A DNA stretch of 64,000 nt from Synergistaceae bacterium (lineage in GTDB: Bacteria; Synergistota; Synergistia; Synergistales; Aminobacteriaceae): NCBI GenBank assembly GCA_017439345.1, contig JAFSJJ010000019.1, positions 1 through 64,000 of the forward strand, read 5' to 3'. Positions 23,608 to 32,935 of the stretch are shown piece by piece. How positions within the stretch are numbered: position 1 is the first letter of the stretch; each line of letters starts with the position of its first letter. The notes below the pieces were generated by a model. That model did not search any database, was not told the DNA's origin, and saw only the letters and a list, made by a program, of their open reading frames with translations. A program made the position numbers and the translations under genes.

Positions 23608-24063
23608 TTACTGCAAGACTATGCTCTCGAATAAGACATTAACAATCGGAGCTTCACCGCCTACGTCCGGCAGCATTCGATTTAGAGAGCGTTTTATGTC
23701 CGCAGCAAATTGCAGAGTCCCTTCTGCGCTTGTCAAGTCATCATAGACTCTGTCTTTAATTAACATGAATATCTCATTGCGGATTCTCATTAACCAGCCG
23801 GGAGTCTGAATAAGTGCGCTTGCTCCGTCCTTCTCTACCAGTTCAAGTGAAAGCGCAAAACTTATTACGTGACGGCCTGCTCCTGCGAGATTGCTTGTGA
23901 ATTCACCGATTGAGACGATGGGGCCGGGATTCTGAATAACTTTTCCTGCGCCTATGCCGTTATCGTCCTTAGGTGCCATTGTACGGCCGAGAATTAAGCC
24001 TCCTCCGAAGCCTGCTCCGAACATTACGAGTCCTACTATTGCGAAAATTAATATACGTTTCAT
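23608..24063 (-). CDS. fliL: Flagellar basal-body-associated protein FliL
   Basis: 151 residues: one N-terminal membrane helix (IFAIVGLVMFGAGFGGGLIL) and a periplasmic domain with SIGEFTSNLAGAGRHVIS, the FliL hallmark, and a C-terminal IVNVLFESIVLQ. It supports stator-rotor coupling. It lies between motB and fliM. Confidence 0.94.
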   Translation of the reverse strand: MKRILIFAIVGLVMFGAGFGGGLILGRTMAPKDDNGIGAGKVIQNPGPIVSIGEFTSNLAGAGRHVISFALSLELVEKDGASALIQTPGWLMRIRNEIFMLIKDRVYDDLTSAEGTLQFAADIKRSLNRMLPDVGGEAPIVNVLFESIVLQ

Positions 24064-24084
24064 AACTTTATTACTGCCCCTTCT

Positions 24085-24813
24085 TTAACGTTTTGGGTAT
24101 TGCGACAAAAACACTATCTCAACGCGCCTGTTCAATGCCCTGTGTTCCGGACTGTCATTAGGCACAATCGGTTGAGCTGAACTGAATCCCACTGCCTGAA
24201 GTTTCAACGGGTCAAAGCCTCCTGCGCTCTCCATGTAACTGGCAACAGCTGCTGCCCTCATTGATGAAAGCCCCCAGTTATCCCGATATATTCCGCCGTT
24301 CAAGACTCCTGAGTCAGTATGTCCTTCTACTGCGACGGCCGGGACAACGTTTCGGGTCAATTCAGAAATTTTGTATAAAGCTCTCTGGCCTTCGGGTCTA
24401 ATATCAGCCCGCCCTGGTAAAAATAAAAACTGATCGCTGATTGAGACTGCAACGCCCCTTTGATTTATCGACACTTGGATTTCATGAGTCAAATTCTCTG
24501 ATCTCAAGAATGAATTCAACGTGTATGCAACGTGCCTTGTATCGAGTTCTAATCTTTCACTTGCTCCGGGACTGATACCCTGTTCGCCGCTCTTGTTGGG
24601 ATCTGTTGACTCTTCATTTGTAACGCCGCCTTTTAACACTCCGAGTGAGCCTCTTAATGAGAGTAAAGCCTTCTGGAATTTTTGCGAGTCTACTGAGGAC
24701 ATAGCGAATAACAATATAAAGAAGCAAAGTATAAGCGTAACCATGTCCCCGTAAGTTCCCATATAGAACGGTGCAGATAATCCCGGCTCTTCAGGTTTCT
24801 TTTGACGTGCCAT
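24085..24813 (-). CDS. motB: Flagellar stator protein MotB
   Basis: 242 residues. The single membrane helix contains the proton-path Asp (GDMVTLILCFFILLFAM). The C-terminal OmpA-like peptidoglycan-binding domain has VEGHTDSGVL and LSSMRAAAVASYM, ending NRRVEIVF. Forms the ion-driven stator with MotA, whose gene ends 5 bases upstream. Confidence 0.97.
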   Translation of the reverse strand: MARQKKPEEPGLSAPFYMGTYGDMVTLILCFFILLFAMSSVDSQKFQKALLSLRGSLGVLKGGVTNEESTDPNKSGEQGISPGASERLELDTRHVAYTLNSFLRSENLTHEIQVSINQRGVAVSISDQFLFLPGRADIRPEGQRALYKISELTRNVVPAVAVEGHTDSGVLNGGIYRDNWGLSSMRAAAVASYMESAGGFDPLKLQAVGFSSAQPIVPNDSPEHRALNRRVEIVFLSQYPKR

Positions 24814-24818
24814 TGTGT

Positions 24819-25592
24819 TTAGCCCTCTTCCTGGTTGAAAGCCTCACGCATTGCAGGAGGTAAGTAGACCTTCAATTTCTCTTCGACTATTCGCGGGTTC
24901 TCGCCTGCCTGAATAGCTAATATGCCCTCGACCATAAGCTCCATTGATTTGACCTCAGCAGCACTTTTCGCAGCAAGTTTTTTACTCACAGGAGAGCCGA
25001 ACATGTTAGCCATCATTGAGCCGTACATTGTAGTAATCAATGCGACTGCCATACCGGGACCGAGTGCGCTGACATCCTGAAGGTTTCCTAACATTGCGAT
25101 TAAGCCTATGAGCGTTCCTATCATTCCGAAAGAAGGTGCAAATTCTGTCAAGTGATCAAAGACTGCTTTATTTGCCGAGTGCCTGTCCTCGAAGTTGCCT
25201 ATTTCAGTATCAAGAATAGCTCTGACAAGTTCCGGGTCAGTGCCGTCAACTACGAGCTGCATTGCCTTGCGCATAAAATCACTGTCGACTTCAGCAATGT
25301 CCGCCTCGAGAGCTAAGAGTCCCTCACGCCGTGCCTTCTCTGCGAAACTTACTATCATTTGAACCATTCCGACTAAATCAATCTGCTGATTAAAGAATAC
25401 GTTCTTGAGACAGCCGCCTATTGTCTTGAGCCTTGCGCCGGGGTTAGAGATTATTGTTGCGCCGATTGCTCCTCCGATTGTTATCATCAGTGAAGGGACA
25501 TCGAAATATGCTCCGATATTGCCTCCTGATGCCATTGAAGCAACGACTAGAATCCATGTTGCGAGAAATCCTAAAAGACTTGTTAAATCCAA
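24819..25592 (-). CDS. motA: Flagellar stator protein MotA
   Basis: 257 residues with four membrane helices: GGNIGAYFDVPSLMITIGG near the N-terminus, a cytoplasmic charged loop (AEKARREGLLALEADI), and helices 3/4 with FAPSFGMIGTLIGLIAML and GPGMAVALITTMYGSMMAN. The conserved channel prolines are present. It is co-transcribed with motB. Confidence 0.97.
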   Translation of the reverse strand: MDLTSLLGFLATWILVVASMASGGNIGAYFDVPSLMITIGGAIGATIISNPGARLKTIGGCLKNVFFNQQIDLVGMVQMIVSFAEKARREGLLALEADIAEVDSDFMRKAMQLVVDGTDPELVRAILDTEIGNFEDRHSANKAVFDHLTEFAPSFGMIGTLIGLIAMLGNLQDVSALGPGMAVALITTMYGSMMANMFGSPVSKKLAAKSAAEVKSMELMVEGILAIQAGENPRIVEEKLKVYLPPAMREAFNQEEG

Positions 25593-25631
25593 AACGCTTT
25601 CACCTCTATAGTAGTGTGTATATATTATTTA

Positions 25632-25865
25632 TCATTCTTTGGTCTCGTCTGCAGTATTTGCGATTATGCATGTATAACCTGCAGCTTTCCTGAAGGCGAT
25701 AATTTTTTTATACACGTCCCGAACCTTCTCGCGCACTATGTATCTATGGCCGTTCAGAAGACGCAATACAGTATCAGGGGTAACGTCAATTGTTTCGATC
25801 ATGTCGGAATTAATCAGAAATGCTTCACCGTTCAGACGATGTACTTCAATCATTTTATAAAACAC
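25632..25865 (-). CDS. flbD: FlbD-family flagellar protein
   Basis: A small protein whose core MIEVHRLNGEAFLINSDMIE and the segment TVLRLLNGHRYIVRE match the FlbD family found before motA in Clostridia, spirochaetes and Synergistota. GTG 25865 is supported by AGAAGG just upstream. ATG 25853 would give the more usual MIEV start but lacks a ribosome site. It heads the minus-strand motility operon. Its biochemical role is poorly known. Confidence 0.85.
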   Translation of the reverse strand: MFYKMIEVHRLNGEAFLINSDMIETIDVTPDTVLRLLNGHRYIVREKVRDVYKKIIAFRKAAGYTCIIANTADETKE

Positions 25866-26056
25866 GCCAGCCCTTCTCGTTTAAAATTTATGATGTTCAT
25901 GATTAATAAAAGCATTCTCTCTATATAATATATAATCATAATAAATTGCTAAATTTTTATTTTCGGGATAATTCACGCGATATATTATACGATTTTGAAG
26001 GCAAAAAGCGATAAAATAAAGAGCAAAAAATTTTTTCACGGAGGATTATTAATTTC

Positions 26057-27454
26057 ATGTCAGAAAATATTAACGAACTTTACAACAAAATAGATTTTCT
26101 CGTCAACGGAGGAGCCTTGAAGAGCTTAACGGACTTCCTTGCTTCCAAATCAATTAATGCCCTCATTGCTGAACCTTCTGACTCTGAGTCTGACTCGCAT
26201 TCAAGCACCCTTAATATTCTTGACGCTTCCGGAGTCGTCCCTCAGAGCCTGACTATCGAGGACAATATAACAAAACTTTTTTCACGGGGAATAACTCGCG
26301 AGTCATTCGAGCTTGATTACTCAGACGGCACCAAAGATTATCCCGGCATTGTAAGAATTCGCGGCTCTCATTGGGAGATATATATATTAATGACTGCAAA
26401 GCCATCTTCACCTGATGGGTTAATCAACGAGCTTAAACCGTATGCAGGCTTAATAAGACTCTGGCAGACGTTCAAGAGAATATCAGACACTGAGAAAAAG
26501 TTATCGCGTCTTTCATATATGATTCTAGCGACCAAGAACACGTTAGCTTCAATCTTTGAGCCTATGCCCCTGCAATATTTCGCTTCGTTCTTAACTGATG
26601 TCCTGCGTGAGAGTCTGTTCCCTAAGTCAATAGTAATTCTACGCGACGAAGGCAATTATCTCACTGTCTTTAACGGCAAGGCTGACAACATACCCGAACG
26701 CAAGGGCATTTACTCTTCACAAATTCTGCCTCCGACTCCTGTTGTTACGAAGAGCGATGCTCCTGTTGAAGTCGTCCTGCCTGTAGCTGAAGGAAATTGC
26801 AGACTCTTTGCTATTATGCATTGGGACGAGCTTCCTGATGACCAGACAATGAATTTTCTTGAGCTGCTTGGCAATCTCGCTGTCAGGGCAATTGCAATCA
26901 ACAATTTACGCGCTCAATCACAGCAGGCCGAAGCAAATATCTCAACCGGTGAGTTCACTGTGTTATCGCTCTCGAACGTGTTAAAAGTCTTACGCGGTGC
27001 AGGGAGTCAGAGCAAGTTCTTATCTCTCTTAGTTGAGATATTCGTTGAACAAGGGAGAATGCCTAACTGCTTATTAGCTGTCTGGAACAAATCAAGCAAA
27101 GGCTATACACTATCAGAAGGACGCACAGGACATTTCAAAGCTACTCTTGATACGACCCTTCTGCCTTCACCGAACGGAGCTGTCTCGAACGAAAAAGTTT
27201 CAGAGCCTCACTATGATTTAAGCACGAATTCACCTGACTCAATCTTTAAATCATGGGGACTTGCCGGCTGTCCATGGAAGGAAGCATTTAAATCTTCAGC
27301 GATAAAATATATTTTCCCGATCTGTGATGATAACTCGTTAGCAGGAATAATTGCTCTGGGTTCGAGTTCAGGGTCAGGGCTTGACCGTTCACAGCTTGCT
27401 TCATTGCAGTTAATCGCACAATTTGCTGCCTATGAGTTCAGACGCTTTGAATAA
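26057..27454 (+). CDS. GAF-like sensory domain protein, unknown role
   Basis: 465 residues with no membrane segments. The order of secondary structure and segments such as FPKSIVILRDEGNYLTVFNG, VVLPVAEGNCRLFAIMHWDE and NSLAGIIALGSSSGSGLDRS suggest two or three GAF-like folds linked by helices; no catalytic or DNA-binding domain was seen. GGAGG precedes the ATG. Its last 32 bases overlap the chosen dxs start, so the two are probably co-expressed. It is divergent from the flagellar operon and may sense a small ligand; the function is unknown. Confidence 0.65.
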   Translation: MSENINELYNKIDFLVNGGALKSLTDFLASKSINALIAEPSDSESDSHSSTLNILDASGVVPQSLTIEDNITKLFSRGITRESFELDYSDGTKDYPGIVRIRGSHWEIYILMTAKPSSPDGLINELKPYAGLIRLWQTFKRISDTEKKLSRLSYMILATKNTLASIFEPMPLQYFASFLTDVLRESLFPKSIVILRDEGNYLTVFNGKADNIPERKGIYSSQILPPTPVVTKSDAPVEVVLPVAEGNCRLFAIMHWDELPDDQTMNFLELLGNLAVRAIAINNLRAQSQQAEANISTGEFTVLSLSNVLKVLRGAGSQSKFLSLLVEIFVEQGRMPNCLLAVWNKSSKGYTLSEGRTGHFKATLDTTLLPSPNGAVSNEKVSEPHYDLSTNSPDSIFKSWGLAGCPWKEAFKSSAIKYIFPICDDNSLAGIIALGSSSGSGLDRSQLASLQLIAQFAAYEFRRFE

Positions 27455-29291
27455 TAATAATTTTACTCTGCTTCATCCGGGATTTACCCGCGATGATTTG
27501 TTAAGGCTTAATGAAGATATGCTGCCCGTGCTGGCTGAGGAGGTGCGGGCATTTATTATAGATACTGTGAACAAGAACGGCGGACATTTAGGCTCATCAC
27601 TGGGAGTCGTTGAGCTTACTATTGCAATGCTGAGAAAGTTTGACCCGTTTAACGACAGAATTATATTTGATGTCGGTCATCAGTCTTACCCGTACAAGAT
27701 ATTAACTGATAGATTCGATAGATTTCACACGTTGAGACTCAAAGACGGCATATCAGGCTTCCCAAGACGCAATGAGAGTCCCTGCGACCACTTCAACACA
27801 GGACACAGCAGCACTTCTATATCGGCGGCATTGGGATTTGCTAAGGCACGCGACTTACTGAACGAGAACAGACACATAATAGCTTTTATCGGCGACGCTT
27901 CACTAATAAACGGACTCGCTTTCGAGGCACTGAATTATATTCACGAGACTCAGACAAGATTAATAATTATTCTCAACGACAACAGGCACTCAATCAGCAA
28001 CAGAGTCGGCGGCTTCTCTACGATACTTGCGAGACTTTCAGCTAACACAACATACAGGAGACTCAAGAATGCAATTCGCAAATATGCAGGAGTCAGATTC
28101 AGCAAACCCCTTGAGAGAATAAGAGATCACATCAAGAACTTAATCAAGCCAAGCAACTTATTTGACTCGATAGATATAAATTACTGGGGACCGTTTGACG
28201 GTCATGATATTAAGAACGCTGAGAAAATTTTAGAACTCGCAAAGAATTATGATCGTCCTGTACTCTTACACTTTAACACGGTGAAGGGCAAAGGACTCCC
28301 CGAAGCAGAAGCAGACCCTACGAAATATCATCAGGTATCGCCCTCAGGTCAGGCCAAGTCCAGGACATGGAGTGAAGCAGCCAGTGAGATAGCCGAAGAG
28401 TTAGCACTAAATGACCCAAGAATAGTATGCTTTACCGCAGCAATGGTTACAGGAGTCAAGCTCGAGAAATTTGCGCGTGAATTCCCTGACAGATTCTTTG
28501 ACGTGGGAATTGCAGAGAGTCATATGCTCACGATGGCAGCAGGTCTGGCAGCTGGCGGAGTCCGTCCTTGGGTATTTATTTACTCGACTTTCTTACAGCG
28601 TGCAATGGATCAATTAATGCATGATATAGCCTTGCAGAATTTACCGGTTGTTATCATGGTCGACAGGGCAGGGCTTGCAGGTTCGGACGGTGATACCCAT
28701 CAAGGATTGCTTGATATTCCGTGGGTTAGGGCAGTCCCTAATTTCGAGATTTACTCGCCTTGTGATGAAGACTCGCTTAGAGAGGCAATGTTAATCGCTT
28801 CAAGACGTAACGGGCCGACTCTGATTCGCTATCCAAGGGGCAGCATTCCTGTTAAAAATATCAGTGTGTCGAGTTCTGAGTCTGAATTTGAGTCAGGAAT
28901 TGTGAAAATTTGCGATGGGACTCAGTGGGCATTGCTTGGACACGGTGCCAGCGTCTGGACTATGATAGAGACTCGAAAACTTGCAGAACATGAAGGCGTT
29001 GACGTTCCTGCTGTATATAACGCTAAGAGAATCAAGCCCCTTGACATGAATGCTCTTGACGAAATTTTGAGTCATTATAAGACTCTTGCAGTACTTGAAG
29101 AGAATTACATGCCCGGAGGACTCGGCGAAGGTGTCGGAGCGGTTATAGCCGAGAGAGCTTCACATGTGAAATTAATGCGCTTCGGAGTCCCTGATGTGTG
29201 CGTTAAACATGCGACTCAATCTGAACAAAGAGAGTTATACGGACTGACACCGGAGAATATAATCAAGCAATATAAATCACATGAAGAATAA
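27423..29291 (+). CDS. dxs: 1-deoxy-D-xylulose-5-phosphate synthase
   Basis: 622 residues. Thiamine-diphosphate enzyme of the MEP isoprenoid pathway, joining pyruvate and glyceraldehyde-3-phosphate. Motifs: GGHLGSSLGVVELTIAML, DVGHQSYPYKILT, the TPP site GDASLINGLAFEALN...ILNDN, and the transketolase-type pyrimidine domain with FDVGIAESHMLTMAAGLA and the Asp-rich SDGDTHQG. Start 27423 or ATG 27432 are both possible; both overlap the previous gene. It feeds polyprenyl phosphate synthesis, which the UbiA-type module would need. Confidence 0.96.
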   Translation: MLPMSSDALNNNNFTLLHPGFTRDDLLRLNEDMLPVLAEEVRAFIIDTVNKNGGHLGSSLGVVELTIAMLRKFDPFNDRIIFDVGHQSYPYKILTDRFDRFHTLRLKDGISGFPRRNESPCDHFNTGHSSTSISAALGFAKARDLLNENRHIIAFIGDASLINGLAFEALNYIHETQTRLIIILNDNRHSISNRVGGFSTILARLSANTTYRRLKNAIRKYAGVRFSKPLERIRDHIKNLIKPSNLFDSIDINYWGPFDGHDIKNAEKILELAKNYDRPVLLHFNTVKGKGLPEAEADPTKYHQVSPSGQAKSRTWSEAASEIAEELALNDPRIVCFTAAMVTGVKLEKFAREFPDRFFDVGIAESHMLTMAAGLAAGGVRPWVFIYSTFLQRAMDQLMHDIALQNLPVVIMVDRAGLAGSDGDTHQGLLDIPWVRAVPNFEIYSPCDEDSLREAMLIASRRNGPTLIRYPRGSIPVKNISVSSSESEFESGIVKICDGTQWALLGHGASVWTMIETRKLAEHEGVDVPAVYNAKRIKPLDMNALDEILSHYKTLAVLEENYMPGGLGEGVGAVIAERASHVKLMRFGVPDVCVKHATQSEQRELYGLTPENIIKQYKSHEE

Positions 29292-30081
29292 AGAACGACT
29301 CGATAAATTACTGCCTGAACTTGGCCTAGTTGATACCAGGAATAAAGCTCAGGCATTAATAATGTCAGGAAAAGTGCGCGTTAATGGTCAAGTAATCACT
29401 AAAGCAGGAGCAATGTTTTCACGCGATGACTCTATGACCCTTGATGAAGTATCACAATGGGCGAGTCGGGGAGCTAAGAAATTGTTACGAGCGTTTGAAG
29501 TCTTTGATGATCTCTCAGTGAAAAATAAAATCTGCGCTGATTTCGGAGCTTCAACAGGAGGCTTCACTGATGTATTGCTCTCTAACGGTGCTGCTAAGGT
29601 CTACGCAATAGATGTCGGCTACGGTCAATTAATCTGGAGGCTTGCCAGTGACTCTCGTGTTGTCGTTATGGACAGAACTAATGCAAGATATTTGACCCGC
29701 GAAAATTTTCATGACTCAATAGATTTTGCATCGTGTGATGTGTCGTTTATCTCGTTGAAATTAATTCTGCCTGTGATTAATAATGTCGTGAATGATAAAG
29801 GCTGTGCGGTCGTGTTAATCAAGCCTCAGTTCGAAGCCGGCCGGGATAAAATCTCAAAAGGCGTAGTTCGTGATAGAAGTATTCATTCAGAAGTCCTTGA
29901 AGGCATAATAAATTTTATAGAGTACAATACTAATTTTTTCATCGCAGGATTGACTCACTCGCCCATAACAGGACCTGAAGGCAACATAGAATTTCTGTGT
30001 TACCTGACGCGTAAAGAGAGTGATTTTATCCCTGACGTTAATAGCATTCTTGACGAGGCATATAAATTTTTTGAGAGGTGA
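29281..30081 (+). CDS. tlyA: TlyA-family rRNA 2'-O-methyltransferase/hemolysin
   Basis: 266 residues: an N-terminal S4 RNA-binding domain (RLDKLLPELGLVDTRNKAQ, GKVRVNGQVI) and a C-terminal FtsJ-like methyltransferase with ADFGASTGGFTDVLL, AIDVGYGQLIWR and VLIKPQFEAGR. TlyA methylates 16S/23S rRNA. It overlaps the dxs stop by 11 bases, the usual dxs-tlyA pairing. Confidence 0.95.
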   Translation: MKNKERLDKLLPELGLVDTRNKAQALIMSGKVRVNGQVITKAGAMFSRDDSMTLDEVSQWASRGAKKLLRAFEVFDDLSVKNKICADFGASTGGFTDVLLSNGAAKVYAIDVGYGQLIWRLASDSRVVVMDRTNARYLTRENFHDSIDFASCDVSFISLKLILPVINNVVNDKGCAVVLIKPQFEAGRDKISKGVVRDRSIHSEVLEGIINFIEYNTNFFIAGLTHSPITGPEGNIEFLCYLTRKESDFIPDVNSILDEAYKFFER

Positions 30082-30091
30082 TTAAACTTTC

Positions 30092-30691
30092 ATGAACCGT
30101 GAAGAGTTTTTGATTATCTGCGCAAACGGTACAGGCGAACAAGTCATAAAAGCAATCAAATCCGGAGCAGACCCTAATGAGATATTTCATCCTGCTTCAG
30201 GAATAACGAAAAATGCTCTAGATATAGCAGTTACTATGAATAACACAGAGACAGCCGCAGCTTTACTCGCCAACGGTGCAAAACCTGACTGTCAAGACTC
30301 TCGAGGCAGGACAGCATTAATGTACTCTGTTCTAGTGAGTTCCGAAATGGTAAAAATATTGCTCGAGGGCGGGGCAGATCCTAATATCCGCGACATGAAC
30401 GGCAGGACAGCACTTGGGATGGCAGTAGCAGGACATGACATGAGCATAGAAAGATTTATTTACGTAATGATTCAAATACGAGGCTTTAAGGCTGATTACT
30501 GGAAAGATTTATTATTTGCTGCTCTGATCTCGTCAAGTTACTCAAGGCAGGAACAGCTAAAAACAGTCCGCGAACTCTTGAATAACGGTGCTGATATTAC
30601 GATTTGCGATAATTCAGGGATGAACGCTCCGGCTTATGCGATGATGTCAAACGATGATGAAATATTTGCGATGCTCACAGGGATAAATTAA
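30092..30691 (+). CDS. Ankyrin-repeat protein
   Basis: 199 residues with about four ankyrin repeats, for example TAAALLANGAKPDCQDSRGR, TALMYSVLVSSEMVKILLEG, GADPNIRDMNGRTALGMAV and NGADITICDNSGMNAPAYAM. No signal peptide or other domain. It is probably a protein-binding adaptor. It lies 10 bases after tlyA and ahead of the wzm gene; the partner is unknown. Confidence 0.85.
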   Translation: MNREEFLIICANGTGEQVIKAIKSGADPNEIFHPASGITKNALDIAVTMNNTETAAALLANGAKPDCQDSRGRTALMYSVLVSSEMVKILLEGGADPNIRDMNGRTALGMAVAGHDMSIERFIYVMIQIRGFKADYWKDLLFAALISSSYSRQEQLKTVRELLNNGADITICDNSGMNAPAYAMMSNDDEIFAMLTGIN

Positions 30692-30715
30692 TTTAAGGAG
30701 GTATGATTTATAGTT

Positions 30716-31585
30716 ATGAAAGTAAGAAGCACTCTAAGAAAAGTTATCATGGGTGACGGTCACGGTGAATTTGATATAGTAATCGAACCTAATAAAACTA
30801 CGGTTGATTATTTCAGAGAGTTAATCAAGTTCCGCGAGTTATTTTTCTTTCTGGCATGGCGCGATATTATAGTACGCTACAAGCAGACAGTAGTAGGCGT
30901 TGCATGGAGTCTTATTCGTCCGTTCCTTAGCATGATAGTCTTCACAGTAGTATTCGGCAAGATAGCAAAACTTCCAAGTGAAGGAGTCCCCTATCCCATA
31001 TTAGTATTCTCGGCTCTGATTCCGTGGCAGTATTTCGCGAATGCCCTTCAGCGTACGGCAGGTTCTGTCTTGGGAGGAGGAGGAATGATCAACAAAATTT
31101 ATTTCCCGCGTCTAGTCCTTCCGATTTCGGCTGTAATAGTCAATGCTGTTGATACATTGATTTCATTTGCGTTATTATGCCTGTTGATGCTTATATATGG
31201 TTTCATGCCCTCGCCGCTGATAATTCTGCTGCCGTTCTTCGTAATGGTCGCTACCCTTGCAGCTATGGGAGTAGGCTTCTGGTTTGCAGCTATAGGAGTC
31301 AGATACAGAGATTTTAATCACATAGTGCCTTTTATCGTCCAGTTTGGTTTATATGCTTCACCGGTCGGCTTCTCAAGTTCGATTATTCCTGAAAGATGGC
31401 GTTTGATTTACAGCTTAAATCCTATGGTCGGAGTCATTGACGGCTTCAGATGGTGCATTCAGGGTACTTCGGTATCGTTATATATTCCGGGATTTATTAT
31501 CTCGCTGATAGCTTCATCTGTAATATTTTATTACGGTCAGAAATTTTTCCGCAAGATGGAAAGATCTTTTGCAGATTATATCTAA
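30716..31585 (+). CDS. wzm: Polysaccharide ABC exporter permease (Wzm-like)
   Basis: 289 residues, six membrane helices. ABC-2/Wzm features: the N-terminal cytoplasmic helix FRELIKFRELFFFLAWRDI, IIVRYKQTVVGVAWSLIRP, and the late YSLNPMVGVIDGFRWCIQG. With the neighbouring Wzt-like ATPase it would export a lipid-linked O-antigen or other glycan. AAGGAGG lies 14 bases before the ATG. Confidence 0.94.
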   Translation: MKVRSTLRKVIMGDGHGEFDIVIEPNKTTVDYFRELIKFRELFFFLAWRDIIVRYKQTVVGVAWSLIRPFLSMIVFTVVFGKIAKLPSEGVPYPILVFSALIPWQYFANALQRTAGSVLGGGGMINKIYFPRLVLPISAVIVNAVDTLISFALLCLLMLIYGFMPSPLIILLPFFVMVATLAAMGVGFWFAAIGVRYRDFNHIVPFIVQFGLYASPVGFSSSIIPERWRLIYSLNPMVGVIDGFRWCIQGTSVSLYIPGFIISLIASSVIFYYGQKFFRKMERSFADYI

Positions 31586-31600
31586 GGCAGGTGACAGAAC

Positions 31601-32884
31601 ATGCAGGCAGTAAAAATTGAGAATCTTGCCAAGAAATATTTAATCCGTCACCAAATGAACTGGCGTTTATATGATGCTCTGGGTGACTGGTTCGCAAGAA
31701 TAGGACGCAGGATAAGGCATCCGTTTATAGAGAGATCTATTCCCCGCAATATCGAAGAGTTCTGGGCACTGAAAAATTTATCGTTCGGAGTCGAAAAGGG
31801 CGAACGAGTCGCAATAGTCGGCCATAACGGAGCAGGAAAATCTACGCTCTTAAAGATACTCAGCAGGATAACAGCACCGACTGAAGGCAGAATTTCACTC
31901 AAGGGCAGAGTCGCAAGTCTTCTCGAAGTAGGCACAGGCTTTCACCCTGAACTAACAGGACGAGAGAATATATATTTAAATGCAGCAATTCTCGGAATGA
32001 GACGGCACGAGATCAAGAAAAATTTTGACGCAATCGTTGACTTCTCAGGAGTCGAGAAATTTTTAGATACCCCGATTAAGAGATACTCAAGCGGAATGTC
32101 AGTAAGACTTGCATTTGCAATCGCGGCGCATTTAACTTCTGAGATATTAATAGTCGATGAAGTTCTTGCAGTCGGAGATTTGGAATTTCAGAAAAAGTGC
32201 ATGGGCAAGATGGACGAGATCAGCCACTCTGAAGGCAGGACAATTTTATTCGTGAGTCATAATATGGGAGCAGTGTTGCAGCTGTGCAGCCGAATAATAT
32301 GCCTCGAACACGGCCAGATGGTATTTGATACGTATGACGTTGTTGACGGTGCAAATAGATATATGAGCCTTGCCAAAGTCGATGAGTATATTTCAGAATG
32401 GGTTAATCCAGGCGGTAAATACGAGAATGATTATTTCAAGCCGCTTAGATTTGGACTCTATCGTCCTGACGGCAGCAAGAACTCCGGAGCATTAAGGCGC
32501 AGTGATGAATTATTTGTCGAGATAGAAGGCGTTGTCAAGAAACCTAATAAAGCATTATGCGTAGGCTATTGCATGAAGGATCAGGCAGGAAACGTAATAT
32601 ACTGGACATATCAAAGCGATCAAGTCAAGTGTCCTAATGAGATTCCGACTCTTGAAGGTCATGTATGTTTAAGATCCCGTGTGCCTCTTGAGATTTTGAA
32701 TCTGGGCAAGAAAAATCTTGAACTCGCAATAAGAATATATAACGGCGAATGGATAGCAGCTCCAGGAGGAAGCAAGCCACCTGCGTTGACTTTCATGGTT
32801 GAAGGCCCCGTGAACGACTCGCCCTATTGGGTAATTCCTAGAACAGGGACTAATGCAATTAACGGGACATGGAAACTTGCATAA
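31601..32884 (+). CDS. wzt: Polysaccharide ABC exporter ATPase with C-terminal glycan-recognition domain (Wzt-like)
   Basis: 427 residues. ATPase: Walker A GHNGAGKSTLLKIL, signature KRYSSGMSVRLAFAIAAHL, Walker B ILIVDEVLAVGD, H-loop FVSHNMGAV. Residues about 270-420 form a beta-rich C-terminal domain like the Wzt carbohydrate-binding domain that reads the glycan's end cap (VGYCMKDQAGNVIYW). It follows wzm by 15 bases. No glycosyltransferases are nearby. Confidence 0.94.
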   Translation: MQAVKIENLAKKYLIRHQMNWRLYDALGDWFARIGRRIRHPFIERSIPRNIEEFWALKNLSFGVEKGERVAIVGHNGAGKSTLLKILSRITAPTEGRISLKGRVASLLEVGTGFHPELTGRENIYLNAAILGMRRHEIKKNFDAIVDFSGVEKFLDTPIKRYSSGMSVRLAFAIAAHLTSEILIVDEVLAVGDLEFQKKCMGKMDEISHSEGRTILFVSHNMGAVLQLCSRIICLEHGQMVFDTYDVVDGANRYMSLAKVDEYISEWVNPGGKYENDYFKPLRFGLYRPDGSKNSGALRRSDELFVEIEGVVKKPNKALCVGYCMKDQAGNVIYWTYQSDQVKCPNEIPTLEGHVCLRSRVPLEILNLGKKNLELAIRIYNGEWIAAPGGSKPPALTFMVEGPVNDSPYWVIPRTGTNAINGTWKLA

Positions 32885-32900
32885 AGAATAATGATAAGAC

Positions 32901-32935
32901 AGCCTGACTCACTCAAAGCCAGGCTTTAATTTTTA
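32901..32935 (+). terminator. Rho-independent terminator after wzt
   Basis: AGCCTG (32901-32906) pairs with CAGGCT (32920-32925) and is followed by TTAATTTTT. It lies between the convergent wzt and manA genes. Confidence 0.7.
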